Shown here piece after piece: positions 17,262 through 26,300 of a stretch of DNA of 64,000 bases. Position numbers and translations under genes: made by a program. The DNA is from Blastocatellia bacterium (GTDB lineage: Bacteria > Acidobacteriota > Blastocatellia > UBA7656). The stretch is from assembly GCA_035275065.1 (NCBI GenBank), contig DATENM010000140.1, forward strand, positions 32,967-96,966, read 5' to 3'. Within the stretch, counting starts at the first letter, position 1. Each line of letters starts with the position of its first letter. A model generated the notes under the pieces. That model saw only the letters and a program-made list of their open reading frames with translations, had not been told where the DNA came from and did not search any database.

Positions 17262-17672
17262 ATGAACGTCACAGAAAATATTCCCATCGGCACGGCGGTC
17301 GAGCATGTCATCGAAGTCACACGCGAAATGACAGTCGCGCACTTTGTCGAAGCGATGCCCGCGGTCTACGGCACACCCATCATGATCTTTCACATGGAGA
17401 ATGCCGCAGGCCAGGCGCTCGCCCGGCACCTGCCCGCGGGATGGGTGTCGGTCGGCGTCGTCGTCAACGTCAAGCACCTGGCGGCGACGCCGGTCGGCGC
17501 GCGAGTCACTGTGCGCGCCGAAGTCGTTTCGGTAGACCCGCACACAGTGACTTTCAAAGTCGAAGCCCACGATGGCCTCGACAAGATCGGCGAAGGCTTG
17601 CACGTGCGAGCGCCGGTCGAGCTGGCGCGGTTCCTGAAGCGCGTCGAAGCCAAAGCGCAAAAGCTTGAATAA
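17262..17672 (+). CDS. Hotdog-fold thioesterase, fluoroacetyl-CoA thioesterase (FlK)-like
   Basis: 136 residues from the ATG preceded by GGAG; a longer open frame upstream has no support. Sequence features of the FlK-like subgroup of hotdog thioesterases are visible: MPAVYGTPIMIFHMENAA, where the Thr and Glu occupy the catalytic positions of that family, and VNVKHLAATPVGARV with the His. It should hydrolyse a small acyl-CoA in the cytoplasm. Most FlK-like proteins do not act on fluoroacetyl-CoA, so the substrate is open. The tRNA-Sec gene begins about 90 bases downstream. Confidence 0.82.
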   Translation: MNVTENIPIGTAVEHVIEVTREMTVAHFVEAMPAVYGTPIMIFHMENAAGQALARHLPAGWVSVGVVVNVKHLAATPVGARVTVRAEVVSVDPHTVTFKVEAHDGLDKIGEGLHVRAPVELARFLKRVEAKAQKLE

Positions 17673-17761
17673 GCCAAAGGCTTGAATGAGCCGCGGCAGT
17701 GACCGATTATGCCGGGCTGCTTGCGTCAAGCGCGATGGGCTTGCTAGTTTTGTTGCAACGC

Positions 17762-17859
17762 GGAGGTGAATGGGGCCTGGTGGTTCTCGCGGGCTTCAAA
17801 CCCGTTGCGGGTCGCCGAGAGGCGGTCTGGGTGGGTTCGATTCCCACACACCTCCGCCA
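17762..17859 (+). tRNA. selC: tRNA-Sec (selenocysteine), anticodon UCA
   Basis: 98 bases including an encoded CCA. The anticodon loop CTTCAAA (anticodon TCA at 17796-17798) sits on a 5-bp stem. The D arm has a 6-bp stem (with G-U pairs) closing a 4-base TGGT loop, a hallmark of bacterial tRNA-Sec. The long variable arm folds as an 8-bp stem with a GAGA loop. The T arm is GTGGG/TTCGATT/CCCAC, and the discriminator is G. The acceptor shows seven clear pairs and an A-A mismatch where bacterial tRNA-Sec usually has an eighth pair. This implies SelA, SelB and SelD elsewhere in the genome. Confidence 0.93.
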
Positions 17860-17891
17860 ACCTTTTATTGAGCAGAGCAGAAGGAAACGTC

Positions 17892-18746
17892 ATGGCCGAT
17901 ACACGCATTGCCTGTGTGCAGATGGACGTCGCGATTGGCGATGTCGCCGCGAACCGCCAGCAGATTACCGAACGACTCCGCGAAGCCGCCGCTCACGACG
18001 CGCAACTGGTCATCTTTCCCGAATGCGCGCTGACCGGCTACTGTTTCGATTCGCTCGATGAAGCCGCGCCGTTTGCCGAGCCGCTCGATGGGCCGTCGGC
18101 GCAGGCCATCGCCGCGGCCTGCCGCGAAGCGGATGTGCATGCCATCGCCGGCTTCATCGAGCGCCAGGGTGAGCGTTATTACAATGCGGCGATGGTGGTC
18201 GGGCCGGCGGGCGTCGTCGGCAGTTACCGCAAAGTCCACCTGCCCTTCCTCGGCGTTGACCGTTTCTTGACGCCGGGCGACCGGCCTTTTGAAGTCATTC
18301 GGCTGCCCTTCGGTCGCATCGGCGTCAACATCTGCTACGACGCCAGCTTCCCCGAAGCGGCGCGGGCGCTGAAACTGCTGGGCGCGGAGATGGTGATTCT
18401 GCCGACGAACTGGCCGGGCGGCGCATGGCGCACCGCCGAGTTCATCGTCAACGCCAGGGCGAGCGAGAACCACCTGCACTTTGCCGCCGTCAATCGCGTC
18501 GGCACCGAGCGCGGCTGGCAATTCATCGGCAGGAGCAAAGTCGTCGACTGCATGGGCGATACGGTTGTCGAAGCGAGCCGCGAGCAGGCTGAAATTGTTT
18601 ACGCAACGCTCGATATGGAATGGTCGAACCGGAATAAGATCGTCAATGTGGCGGGGTCTTATGAGATAGATCGACTGGCTGACCGACGACCGGAGTTTTA
18701 TGGTGTGATTGCGCAGCCGGTGACCAGGGCGCAGGCCGCGGACTGA
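17892..18746 (+). CDS. Carbon-nitrogen hydrolase (nitrilase superfamily)
   Basis: 284 residues from the ATG preceded by AGAAGGAAA, 32 bases after the tRNA-Sec gene; an in-frame extension upstream would run through the tRNA and is rejected. The catalytic triad is complete: Glu44 in FPECALTGY, Lys114 in YRKVHLPF, and Cys148 in NICYDASFPE. Family members hydrolyse amides or nitriles (for example omega-amidases, N-carbamoyl-amino acid or carbamoyl-putrescine amidases). Substrate not determinable. Could be co-transcribed with the tRNA. Confidence 0.9.
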   Translation: MADTRIACVQMDVAIGDVAANRQQITERLREAAAHDAQLVIFPECALTGYCFDSLDEAAPFAEPLDGPSAQAIAAACREADVHAIAGFIERQGERYYNAAMVVGPAGVVGSYRKVHLPFLGVDRFLTPGDRPFEVIRLPFGRIGVNICYDASFPEAARALKLLGAEMVILPTNWPGGAWRTAEFIVNARASENHLHFAAVNRVGTERGWQFIGRSKVVDCMGDTVVEASREQAEIVYATLDMEWSNRNKIVNVAGSYEIDRLADRRPEFYGVIAQPVTRAQAAD

Positions 18747-18784
18747 TGGGCGGCGCAGACGGCGGCGGGCCGGCGCGCCTGCTA

Positions 18785-18827
18785 ATTCTGACCCGGCGCT
18801 CGGGGGCCGAGCAAGCCGGGTCAGAAT
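18785..18827 (+). terminator. Nested hairpin after the nitrilase gene
   Basis: Perfect 13-bp arms (ATTCTGACCCGGC at 18785-18797, complement at 18815-18827) enclose a second 6-bp hairpin (GCTCGG/CCGAGC). It lies 39 bases after the stop. There is no T run, so it may be a repeat or an RNA-stabilising hairpin and not a classical terminator. Confidence 0.5.
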
Positions 18828-18838
18828 CGGGGGCAGCC

Positions 18839-18985
18839 TCAGGCCGCGATCAGGTTGACTTGAACCTTCTTCGACTTGCCGCAGCCGTAACAGGTCATCA
18901 CCACGGCGTTGACATCATCTTCGCAACGATGCGGGACGCCCCAGTAGTGCCGATGATTCGTTAAGAATTCCCAGATAATCGCCAT
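18839..18985 (-). CDS. Small 48-residue Cys-pair protein
   Basis: A short frame starting at the ATG ending at 18985, preceded by GGGAGAGGG, and ending in TGA at 18839. The protein begins MAIIWEFLTNHRHYWGVPHR and contains a Cys near residue 21 and a CYGCGK pair near 32-37, then a hydrophilic-hydrophobic tail (VQVNLIAA). The Cys and His placement suggests a small zinc- or iron-binding knuckle. Similar short WEFL..HR.YWGVPH proteins are, to my recollection, common as hypothetical proteins in acidobacteria. Function unknown. Confidence 0.62.
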   Translation of the reverse strand: MAIIWEFLTNHRHYWGVPHRCEDDVNAVVMTCYGCGKSKKVQVNLIAA

Positions 18986-19246
18986 AACCCTCTCCCTCAG
19001 ATCAATTGTTCCTGCAGTCCGTTATACCGTTCGCAAATCCCATGCCGAGAGACGGCGGCGGCATAACTCGCGTCGATTTCAAATAGCCGGAATAGTTTGG
19101 CGCAGCAGCGTGCGGCTAAGCGAAACGCGCGCATCCGAGCGACGTACGCAATTCATGCACGCGCGTATTTAAAACAGACGTGCAAGCGTAAGCTCTCTGT
19201 AAGGCGCGTCTGGTGTGTGGGGTTCAGCTAAGGGGAATGCCAGAGG

Positions 19247-19831
19247 TCAGTCGAACTTCACATCTTCGTAGACATCGCTGAGTGATAGCCTCCCGCCGAT
19301 GCTGTCGAGTGTCAGCGTGCCGTCGAGGCCGGTCACTTCCTCGCGCGCCCATTCGCCGTCCGCCTGCCGCGTGAAGTGGATGGCGCGTGGCGCGTCCTGA
19401 GCAATCAACAGGTATTCACGGTAGGTCGCAATCGCTTTATAGGCGGTGAACTTTTCTTCAAAGTCGCGCGACGCCGTCGTCGGTGACAGGACTTCGACAA
19501 TCAGTACAGGATTAATCAGCGCATCAACGCCGTGAATGGTTTGAAAGCGCAGCTCGCCGCAGGCCACCGACGCATCCGGGTAACGGTAAGGCGGCATCGT
19601 CGGCGTCCATATAGGCGTGTCGCCGGTAAATGCTCGGCATCCATCGCCAAGTTGCTGACTCAGGCGATGATGGACATTGCCGGAGATGAGGTAGTGTTGT
19701 CGCTTGCCGCCGCTCATGCAGACAAGCTCGCCGTCCCAATACTCCCAGCGCGCCTCGCTCGCCTGCTCCAGCGCGAAATACTCCTCCAGCGTGAAGTAAT
19801 GCTGCGGCATGTCTTTTCGGTTAGTCGCCAT
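19247..19831 (-). CDS. Uma2-family (DUF820) putative endonuclease
   Basis: 194 residues. Conserved family features are the N-terminal YFTLEEYFALEQASEARWEYWDGELV, the YPDASVACGELRF segment, PVLIVEVLSPTTASRDFEEKFTAYK carrying the D/E-x-K core of the PD-(D/E)XK fold, and YLLIAQD. Uma2 proteins are expanded in cyanobacteria and some other environmental bacteria. Their cellular role is unclear and may involve mobile elements. It stands alone on the minus strand with no obvious partner. Confidence 0.88.
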   Translation of the reverse strand: MATNRKDMPQHYFTLEEYFALEQASEARWEYWDGELVCMSGGKRQHYLISGNVHHRLSQQLGDGCRAFTGDTPIWTPTMPPYRYPDASVACGELRFQTIHGVDALINPVLIVEVLSPTTASRDFEEKFTAYKAIATYREYLLIAQDAPRAIHFTRQADGEWAREEVTGLDGTLTLDSIGGRLSLSDVYEDVKFD

Positions 19832-19957
19832 GCTCTACCTTCCTTCTTTGTGGAGCCAGTTTAGCACACAAAGACGACGGGCGCATTGAGCGACGCACGG
19901 CGGCCATTGCGCGACCGGCACCCGTTCGCGGAGAATAGGCGCGAAGGAGACGATCTC

Positions 19958-20506
19958 ATGTTTGAAGGCTTGTCATCGGTGCTTGCCGTGCTGACGGCGA
20001 TGATTACGCCGGCGGTGTTGATCTCGGCGTGCGGCTCGTTGATTCTCTCGACCTCGACGCGCCTGGGACGCGTCGTTGATCGCGTGCGCGAATTGTCAGA
20101 CCGCTTCGAGCGCATGGCGACCGACGAGAAGGAGATTGCCATGGCCAGAGAGAAGCGCGCCATGATCTTCGACCAGCTCGACCGTCTGACCAGCCGCGCG
20201 CGCATCCTGCAACGCAGCATGACAAGCTTTTATCTGGCGCTCGGCATCTTCGTCGCCACCAGCTTCGCCATCGGCATGGTCGCCATCCTGAACACGCGCC
20301 AGGGCTGGATACCTGTGGCACTGGGGCTGCTGGGCGCGGCCTTCCTGTTCTATGGCAGTATTCTGCAAATCCTTGAAGCGCGGCTGGCACTGGCGGCGAC
20401 TTATCGCGAGATGGATTTTATTTGGGAGATGGGCAAGCATTACGCGCCCACTGAGCTGATTGACCAGCGCGACGCGCGCAAGCGCAGCATCTGGCGGTCG
20501 CGCTAA
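19958..20506 (+). CDS. DUF2721-like membrane protein
   Basis: 182 residues from an ATG preceded by AAGGAGA. An N-terminal transmembrane segment (about 8-33, LAVLTAMITPAVLISACGSL) is followed by a charged cytoplasmic-type helix region (RVVDRVRELSDRFERMATDEKE) and two further membrane helices (about 90-140). This matches the DUF2721 layout. No biochemical function is known for the family. The 3' end overlaps the convergent receiver-domain gene by about 3 bases. Confidence 0.8.
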   Translation: MFEGLSSVLAVLTAMITPAVLISACGSLILSTSTRLGRVVDRVRELSDRFERMATDEKEIAMAREKRAMIFDQLDRLTSRARILQRSMTSFYLALGIFVATSFAIGMVAILNTRQGWIPVALGLLGAAFLFYGSILQILEARLALAATYREMDFIWEMGKHYAPTELIDQRDARKRSIWRSR

Positions 20507-20883
20507 GCCTGCCGGCTCGCCAGGCGGTCGAGATGGCCGGCGACGATGTCGGGGAGCATCTGGTTGAAAGCCGAATGCGGTAAGACCAGGTCGCAGCCGG
20601 CGGCGCGGGCGCGGCGGATCGCATCGGTCTGGACGTGTGAAACGAAAGCGACGACGGGAATCGCGCGCAACGCGTCTTGTGACTTCAAGTGTTCGATGGC
20701 CTGCACCGGGTCAAGGCGCTCGGCCTTCAAGTCTATGATCACCAGTAGCGGCGGCGCTGTGGCAAGCGCTTCGAGCTGCTCAAGCGAGCGGATGCGCTCG
20801 ACGGCGCGCCCGGCAGCACTGGCGGCGGCGTTGATCTTCGCCGCGAAAAACATATCGTCAACAATCAGGCTGATCTTTTCCAT
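20503..20883 (-). CDS. Single-domain receiver-like protein
   Basis: 126 residues shaped like a CheY-type receiver. The acidic pair (IVDD, about 8-10) and the phospho-acceptor Asp in LLVIIDLKA are present, and the Ser in VAFVSHVQT fills the Thr/Ser switch position. The usual Lys near the end is not obvious (LVLPHSAF). No output domain follows. It may be a diverged stand-alone receiver that binds a partner. It is convergent with the DUF2721-like gene, and the start lacks a strong ribosome-binding site. Confidence 0.75.
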   Translation of the reverse strand: MEKISLIVDDMFFAAKINAAASAAGRAVERIRSLEQLEALATAPPLLVIIDLKAERLDPVQAIEHLKSQDALRAIPVVAFVSHVQTDAIRRARAAGCDLVLPHSAFNQMLPDIVAGHLDRLASRQA

Positions 20884-20992
20884 TCCTGCCTTCTATTCTA
20901 CGACTCGCCTAAGCAGGCCGCCAGTGCGCTTCGATGCCGCCGCCGGCCAGCAGCCCGGCGGCACGGCTGGCCGGACGCCTCTGCAACCCTCA

Positions 20993-22402
20993 TCAATGCG
21001 AATGTCCCGCGTGATGCAGGGAGGCCATCATTGATCGCGGGCTCGATGTTAACGGCAAGTCAACGTGCTGGTCCTGCATGATCTCTCTAATCTGCGCGAC
21101 GATGTCAGGGTGCTCAGCGGAAACGTCGCGCGTTTCGGCGATGTCGTTGGCCAGGTCATAAAGCTCAATCGCTTTTTTCTTATTCTTCTTTCTGCGATTG
21201 CGATCATTGATCCGCACGCCTTTCCATTGGTCGAGGCGTACCGCTTGAATGATGCCGCGATCATTCTTGATGCGGAACTCCCAGTATAAAGGCGGGTGCG
21301 GCGGCTGTTCGTGGCCCAACAGGGTCGGCAGCATGGAAATGCCATCGAGATTCATCGGCGGGGACGTGCCCGCAAGCGCAACGGCGGTCGGGAAAAAATC
21401 CCAGAAGGCCCACGGCGTGCTATTGACCTGCCCCTGCATGATCATGCCCGGCCAGCGCACGATCATGGGGATGCGAATGCCGCCCTCGTAAAGCTGACGC
21501 TTGAGGCCGTTGAGCGGCCCGGCGCTCTGAAAAATGTCGCTGCTTTCGGGGCCATTGTCGCTGCTGAAGAAGACAATCGTGTTCCCGTCAATTCCGAGGT
21601 CTTTCAAGAGGTTGATTAAGCGCCCGACATCGCGATCCAGATAGGTGATCATCGCCGCGTAGTTCTTGTCTAACTGCTCCCACGGCTGATCCGAGTAAGG
21701 CGCGTCGGAAGGAATTGTGTAGGGCGCGTGCGGCACCATATAAGCCAAGTACAAAAAGAATGGGCCATCCTTTTGGCGTTGGATGAATTTGAAGGCGTCG
21801 TCCGTAAACAAATCTTGTTGATATGATCTGGCAGGCACGGCCTCCGGCTGTCCATTGCGCCACAAGGTGGTGGGATAATACGTGGCCTCCGAATGCTCCA
21901 GAAAACCGTAGGCGTAATCAAAACCTTTGCGATTCGGGCTGCCGCTCGTCGTGGCATTGCCCAGCCCCCATTTGCCGACTACTCCGGTGGCATAGCCCGC
22001 CGCTTGCAACTCCTGGGCAACCGTGGTGTCCTCTGGCCGCAAAGGCGTATCCGGGGGACTGGAGTTGTTGCGAATGTAGGCATGTCCCATATGCAGGCCG
22101 GTCATCAGGGAACAGCGCGCCGGCGCGCAAACGGCGTTGCCCGTATAGCTGTCCGTAAACCGGATGCCTTCAGCCGCCATACGGTCGAGATTCGGCGTTT
22201 GAATCATCCGTTGTCCGTAACATCCCAGGTCACCGTAGCCGAGATCGTCGGTCAAGATAAAGATGATATTCGGCGGCTTACCCTCTGCCGAGCGGACGTG
22301 CGCCGAACGACCCGGGCTGATAAATGATGGGACGATGGCGAGCGTGAGCAAGAGGAAAAGCGGTCCTCGCCTGGCGAGGCTATGCCGGCGGGCTTTCTGC
22401 AT
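20993..22402 (-). CDS. Exported arylsulfatase (FGly-type sulfatase)
   Basis: 469 residues from the ATG preceded by GGGAGG; an upstream extension is open but has no support. A signal peptide (about 1-35, RRGPLFLLLTLAIVPSF) leads into a type I sulfatase: metal-binding TDDLGYGD (51-58), the formylglycine site CAPAR (Cys92) in CxPxR form, GKWGLG, and SSDNGPE. It should hydrolyse sulfate esters in the periplasm or outside, and needs a formylglycine-generating enzyme for activation. This fits breakdown of sulfated polysaccharides such as fucans. No sulfatase-maturation gene lies in the window. Confidence 0.9.
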   Translation of the reverse strand: MQKARRHSLARRGPLFLLLTLAIVPSFISPGRSAHVRSAEGKPPNIIFILTDDLGYGDLGCYGQRMIQTPNLDRMAAEGIRFTDSYTGNAVCAPARCSLMTGLHMGHAYIRNNSSPPDTPLRPEDTTVAQELQAAGYATGVVGKWGLGNATTSGSPNRKGFDYAYGFLEHSEATYYPTTLWRNGQPEAVPARSYQQDLFTDDAFKFIQRQKDGPFFLYLAYMVPHAPYTIPSDAPYSDQPWEQLDKNYAAMITYLDRDVGRLINLLKDLGIDGNTIVFFSSDNGPESSDIFQSAGPLNGLKRQLYEGGIRIPMIVRWPGMIMQGQVNSTPWAFWDFFPTAVALAGTSPPMNLDGISMLPTLLGHEQPPHPPLYWEFRIKNDRGIIQAVRLDQWKGVRINDRNRRKKNKKKAIELYDLANDIAETRDVSAEHPDIVAQIREIMQDQHVDLPLTSSPRSMMASLHHAGHSH

Positions 22403-22623
22403 GCAACCTCCCACAATGCATTCCCGCAAACCTGGCGAGTGGCGCTTAAAGGCCGCAGCCGGATGCGGGCCGTTGATTTCACACAGTCCAAGTCCGTAGA
22501 TTTTGGAGTCTAAGAAGTTTCCCGACTTGTTCGATTTTTCCAGGGCCAACTAAAGGCGTCGTGCAGTATACGGCGCGAGCGGCTGCTGAGGCAAGGCCGC
22601 CTCGTCATTGGCCGGTCACTCAC

Positions 22624-22653
22624 TTGAAAAGGCGGCGCGGCTGCGGCTAATAT
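22624..22653 (+). promoter_or_regulatory. Sigma70-like promoter for the lipocalin-like gene
   Basis: TTGAAA (22624-22629) and TAATAT (22648-22653) with an 18-base spacer, about 50 bases before the start codon. The rest of the roughly 300-base divergent space (22403-22623) shows nothing else recognisable. Confidence 0.55.
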
Positions 22654-22702
22654 TCGTCATTCTGACAGCACTCTCACATTTCAAATTACGGAGGCATCTC
22701 GA

Positions 22703-23158
22703 ATGAAACTGAAAGCACTGATGTTGTGCGCGCTGTTGTTTGCCGTGAGCGCGCAGGCCGTCGCCAAAGGGCCGAAACTCGACGGCGCGTACCGTTACGT
22801 CTCAACCACCTTCTCCGGCGGCAAGCAGACCGACGCCGAGACCAAAGGCATGCTGGTCGTTCACGGCAAGTACATGGCGTTCGTGCGCGCTAACATTGAC
22901 CGCAAGACATGGGATCAGCAGGAGCCCGCCGACGAGCGCACGAAGAAGATCGTCGCCGCTTACCAGGGGCTCGCGGCGACCTGCGGCGAGTACAGCGTGG
23001 AGGGCAACATCATCACCTTGCAACAACTGGCACAGGCCAGCCCGCTGACCATGGGCAAAGCCGTCAAGTGGGAATATAAGCTCGCAGGCACCACCCTGAC
23101 GATCAAGCCGGTCGCCAATCCCGGCGTCGAATTCACCTTTGAGCGCCTGCCGGAGTAG
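22703..23158 (+). CDS. Exported lipocalin-like domain protein
   Basis: 151 residues with a signal peptide (1-20, MLCALLFAVSAQAVA). The mature part is beta-rich (LDGAYRYVSTTFSGGKQTD, MLVVHGKYMAFVRA, YSVEGNIITL, VKWEYKLAGTTLTIKP), which fits the lipocalin-like families that bind small hydrophobic ligands. A good ribosome-binding site (ACGGAGG) is seen. It stands alone. Ligand unknown. Confidence 0.7.
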   Translation: MKLKALMLCALLFAVSAQAVAKGPKLDGAYRYVSTTFSGGKQTDAETKGMLVVHGKYMAFVRANIDRKTWDQQEPADERTKKIVAAYQGLAATCGEYSVEGNIITLQQLAQASPLTMGKAVKWEYKLAGTTLTIKPVANPGVEFTFERLPE

Positions 23159-23167
23159 GAAATAGTA

Positions 23168-23330
23168 GGCAGTCCCGTGGGGGCGCGATGTTTATAGTTG
23201 GCAGCAGCAAAAGAACCTCTGCCCTGTAGGGGCACGATGTTGACATCGCGCCCCTGGCGGAGCTTGATTCTTTAAGGGCATTAGTGACTATATACATTGC
23301 GCTCCTAACGGAGCCGAACCAGGCGCTTCT
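23168..23330. repeat. Dispersed GGGGCGCGATGTTTATAG-type repeat, copy 1
   Basis: The 32 bases at 23168-23199 match, inverted and with two differences, 37242-37273. A central inverted segment (TGTAGGGGC ... GCGCCCCTGGCGGAGC, about 23225-23264) has a counterpart in the second copy, which reads GCTCCGTAGGAGCG. It lies between the lipocalin-like gene and the BNR gene. Confidence 0.8.
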
Positions 23331-23360
23331 GACTACCTACTGCTCTGGAGGAGGATTGTG

Positions 23361-26300
23361 ATGAAAGCAATGCGTGGGCTGGTATTGATCTGCACCCTCG
23401 CGGTCGCGGCGGGGCCGCTCGCGGCTTTTGCTCGACAGGATAAGACTGTTGATAAGGCCGCCGCCAAGTCACGGGCCGAAGAGGTCAAAAAAGCCGAGAA
23501 TCCCGGCCCGGTGCCGCAGGCCGGGGATAAAAAAGAAGAGGCGAAAAAGGAAGAGCCGAAAAAGGCCGACCCGTTCTCGACGCCGACCTTTAACGGCCTG
23601 CGCTTCCGGCTGATCGGCCCGGCCTTCACATCGGGGCGAGTCGTCGCGGTCGCGGTTGATCCGACCGACCACAGCCGTTACTTCGTCGGCGCGGCTTCGG
23701 GCGGCGTCTGGAAGACGACCAACTCCGGCACGACCTGGACGCCGGTCTTCGATAATGAAGGCTCTTATTCAATCGGTGTCGTCGTCATCGATCCGAAGAA
23801 CCCGTTGACCGTCTGGGTCGGCAGCGGCGAAAACAATAGCCAGCGCAGCGTCTCTTACGGCGACGGCGTCTATCGCTCGGACGACGGCGGCAAGACCTGG
23901 AAGAACATGGGCTTGAAGGCTTCCGAGCACATCGGCCAGATCAGCATCGATCCGCGCGACTCAAATGTCGTTTACGTCGCGGCGCAGGGGCCGCTGTGGG
24001 GGCCGGGCGGCGAGCGCGGCCTGTTCAAGACCACCGACGGCGGCAAGACATGGAAGCCTTCGCTCACCGTCAGCGAAAACACCGGCATCACCGACGTTGC
24101 GATTGATCCGAACAATCCCGACACGCTCTATGCCGCCGCCTATCAACGCCGCCGCCACGTCTACACGCTGGTCAATGGCGGCCCGGAGAGCGCGCTCTAT
24201 AAATCAACCGACGCCGGCGCGACCTGGAACAAGCTGCGCGCCGGTTTGCCGACTTCCGAGATGGGCCGTATCGGCATCGCGATTTCGCCGGTTGATTCAA
24301 ATGTGATCTATGCCTCTATCGAAGCGGCGGACCGCAAGGGCGGCATCTTTCGTTCGAGCGACCGCGGCGCGAGCTGGGAGCGGCGCAACCCTTACGACAC
24401 CACGGCGATGTATTACGGCCACGTCTATTGCGACCCGAAAGAGGTTGACCGCATCTATGTGCCGAACGTTTTGATGATGGTCTCGGACGATGGCGGCAGG
24501 ACGCTGCGCCCGCTCGGCGAGCGCTCGAAGCACGTAGACAACCATGTCATCTGGATTGACCCGACTGACACCAACCGTTACCTGGTCGGCTGCGACGGCG
24601 GCCTCTACGAGAGCTTTGACCGCGGCGCCACCTGGGACTTCAAAGCGAACCTGCCCATCCCGCAGTTCTACGACATCACGACCGACAACGCGACGCCGTT
24701 TTATAACGTCTACGGCGGCACGCAGGACAACTACAGCATGGGCGGGCCGTCGCGGACGCGCTCGATTTCCGGCATCGTCAACGCCGACTGGTTCGTCACG
24801 CAAGGCGGTGACGGCTTCCGCTCACAGGTTGACCCGGAAGACCCGAACACCGTCTACGCCGAGTTGCAGTACGGCAATCTGGTGCGCTTCGACAAGCGCA
24901 CGGGCGAGCGCATGGGGATTACGCCGGCGCCGGGGCGCGGCGAAGCGGCGCTGCGCGTCAACTGGGACGCGCCGTTCATCATCAGCCCGCACTCAAGGAC
25001 GCGGCTGTACTACGCCTCGAACAAGCTCTTCCGCTCGGATGATCGCGGCGACACCTGGACGCTGGTAAGCAACGACTTGACGCGCCAGCTCGACCGCAAC
25101 AAGCTGCCGGTGTTTAACAAAATCCTGAGCGTTGACGCCGTCGCCCGGCATGCTTCGACCGATCCATTCGGCAACGCCTCGGCGCTGTTCGAGTCGCCGA
25201 AGAAAGACGGGCTGGTCTATGTCGGCACCGACGACGGCTTGATTCAAGTGACCGAAGACGCCGGCAAGAACTGGCGCAAGATCGATAGCTTCCCCGGCGT
25301 GCCCGAGATGACTTACGTGTCGCGGGTTACCGCCTCGCAGCACGACGCCAACACCGTCTATGCAGCGTTTGATAATCACAAGCGCAGCGACTTTGCGCCC
25401 TACCTGCTCAAGAGCACGGACGCGGGCCGCTCGTGGTCATCGATTGCCAGCAACCTGCCGAAGAACGGGCCGGTGCTGGCGATTGCCGAAGATCACGTCA
25501 ACCCGAATCTGCTGTTCGTCGGCACCGAGTATGGCGTCTTCTTCACGATTGACGGCGGCAAGCGCTGGGTGCAGCTCAAAGGCGGATTGCCGACGATTGC
25601 GGTGCGCGACATCGCGATTCAGCGGCGCGAAAACGACCTGGTACTGGCGACCTTCGGGCGCGGCATCTACATCCTCGACGACTACACGTCGCTCAGGAAC
25701 CTCAGACCGGAAACGTTCACGCAAGAGGCGGCGCTCTTCCCCGTCAAAGACCCGCTGATGTACATCCAGTCGCAGCCGCTCGGCGGGCGCGGCAAGTCGT
25801 TCCAGGGCGAATCGTTCTACAACGCCGATAATCCGCCTTACGGCGCGACGTTTACTTATTACTTGAAAGAAGCGCCGAAGACGCGCAAGCAGTTGCGCCA
25901 GGAGGCCGAGAGGGAAGCTGAAAAGAGAGGCCAGCCCATCTATCAACCGACGCTCGAAGAGTTGCGCGCCGAAGACGAAGAGGAAGCGCCGACGGTCTTC
26001 TTGACGGTCAAAGACAGTGAAGGCCGTGTCGTCAGGCGGCTGACGGGGACGGCGGTGCCGGGCTTCAACCGCAGCCATTGGGATTTGCGCTATTCGTCGC
26101 CGGTGATTTCGCAGCGCCCGCCATCGCCTGAGGAAGAAATATTTGGCGACCCGCCGTCGGGGCCGCTGGTGCTGCCCGGCAAGTATTCGGTTTCGATGGC
26201 GCGGCGCGTCGGCGGCACGATCACGCCGCTCGGCACGGCGCAGGAGTTCACCGTCTATGTCGAAGGCCAGGGCCAGATGAACCCGGCGGATCGCGCCGCG

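Noticed and set aside
17766..17891. N-terminal extension of the nitrilase
   Set aside because: It would translate the tRNA-Sec gene; the ATG at 17892 has a ribosome-binding site and gives the family start.
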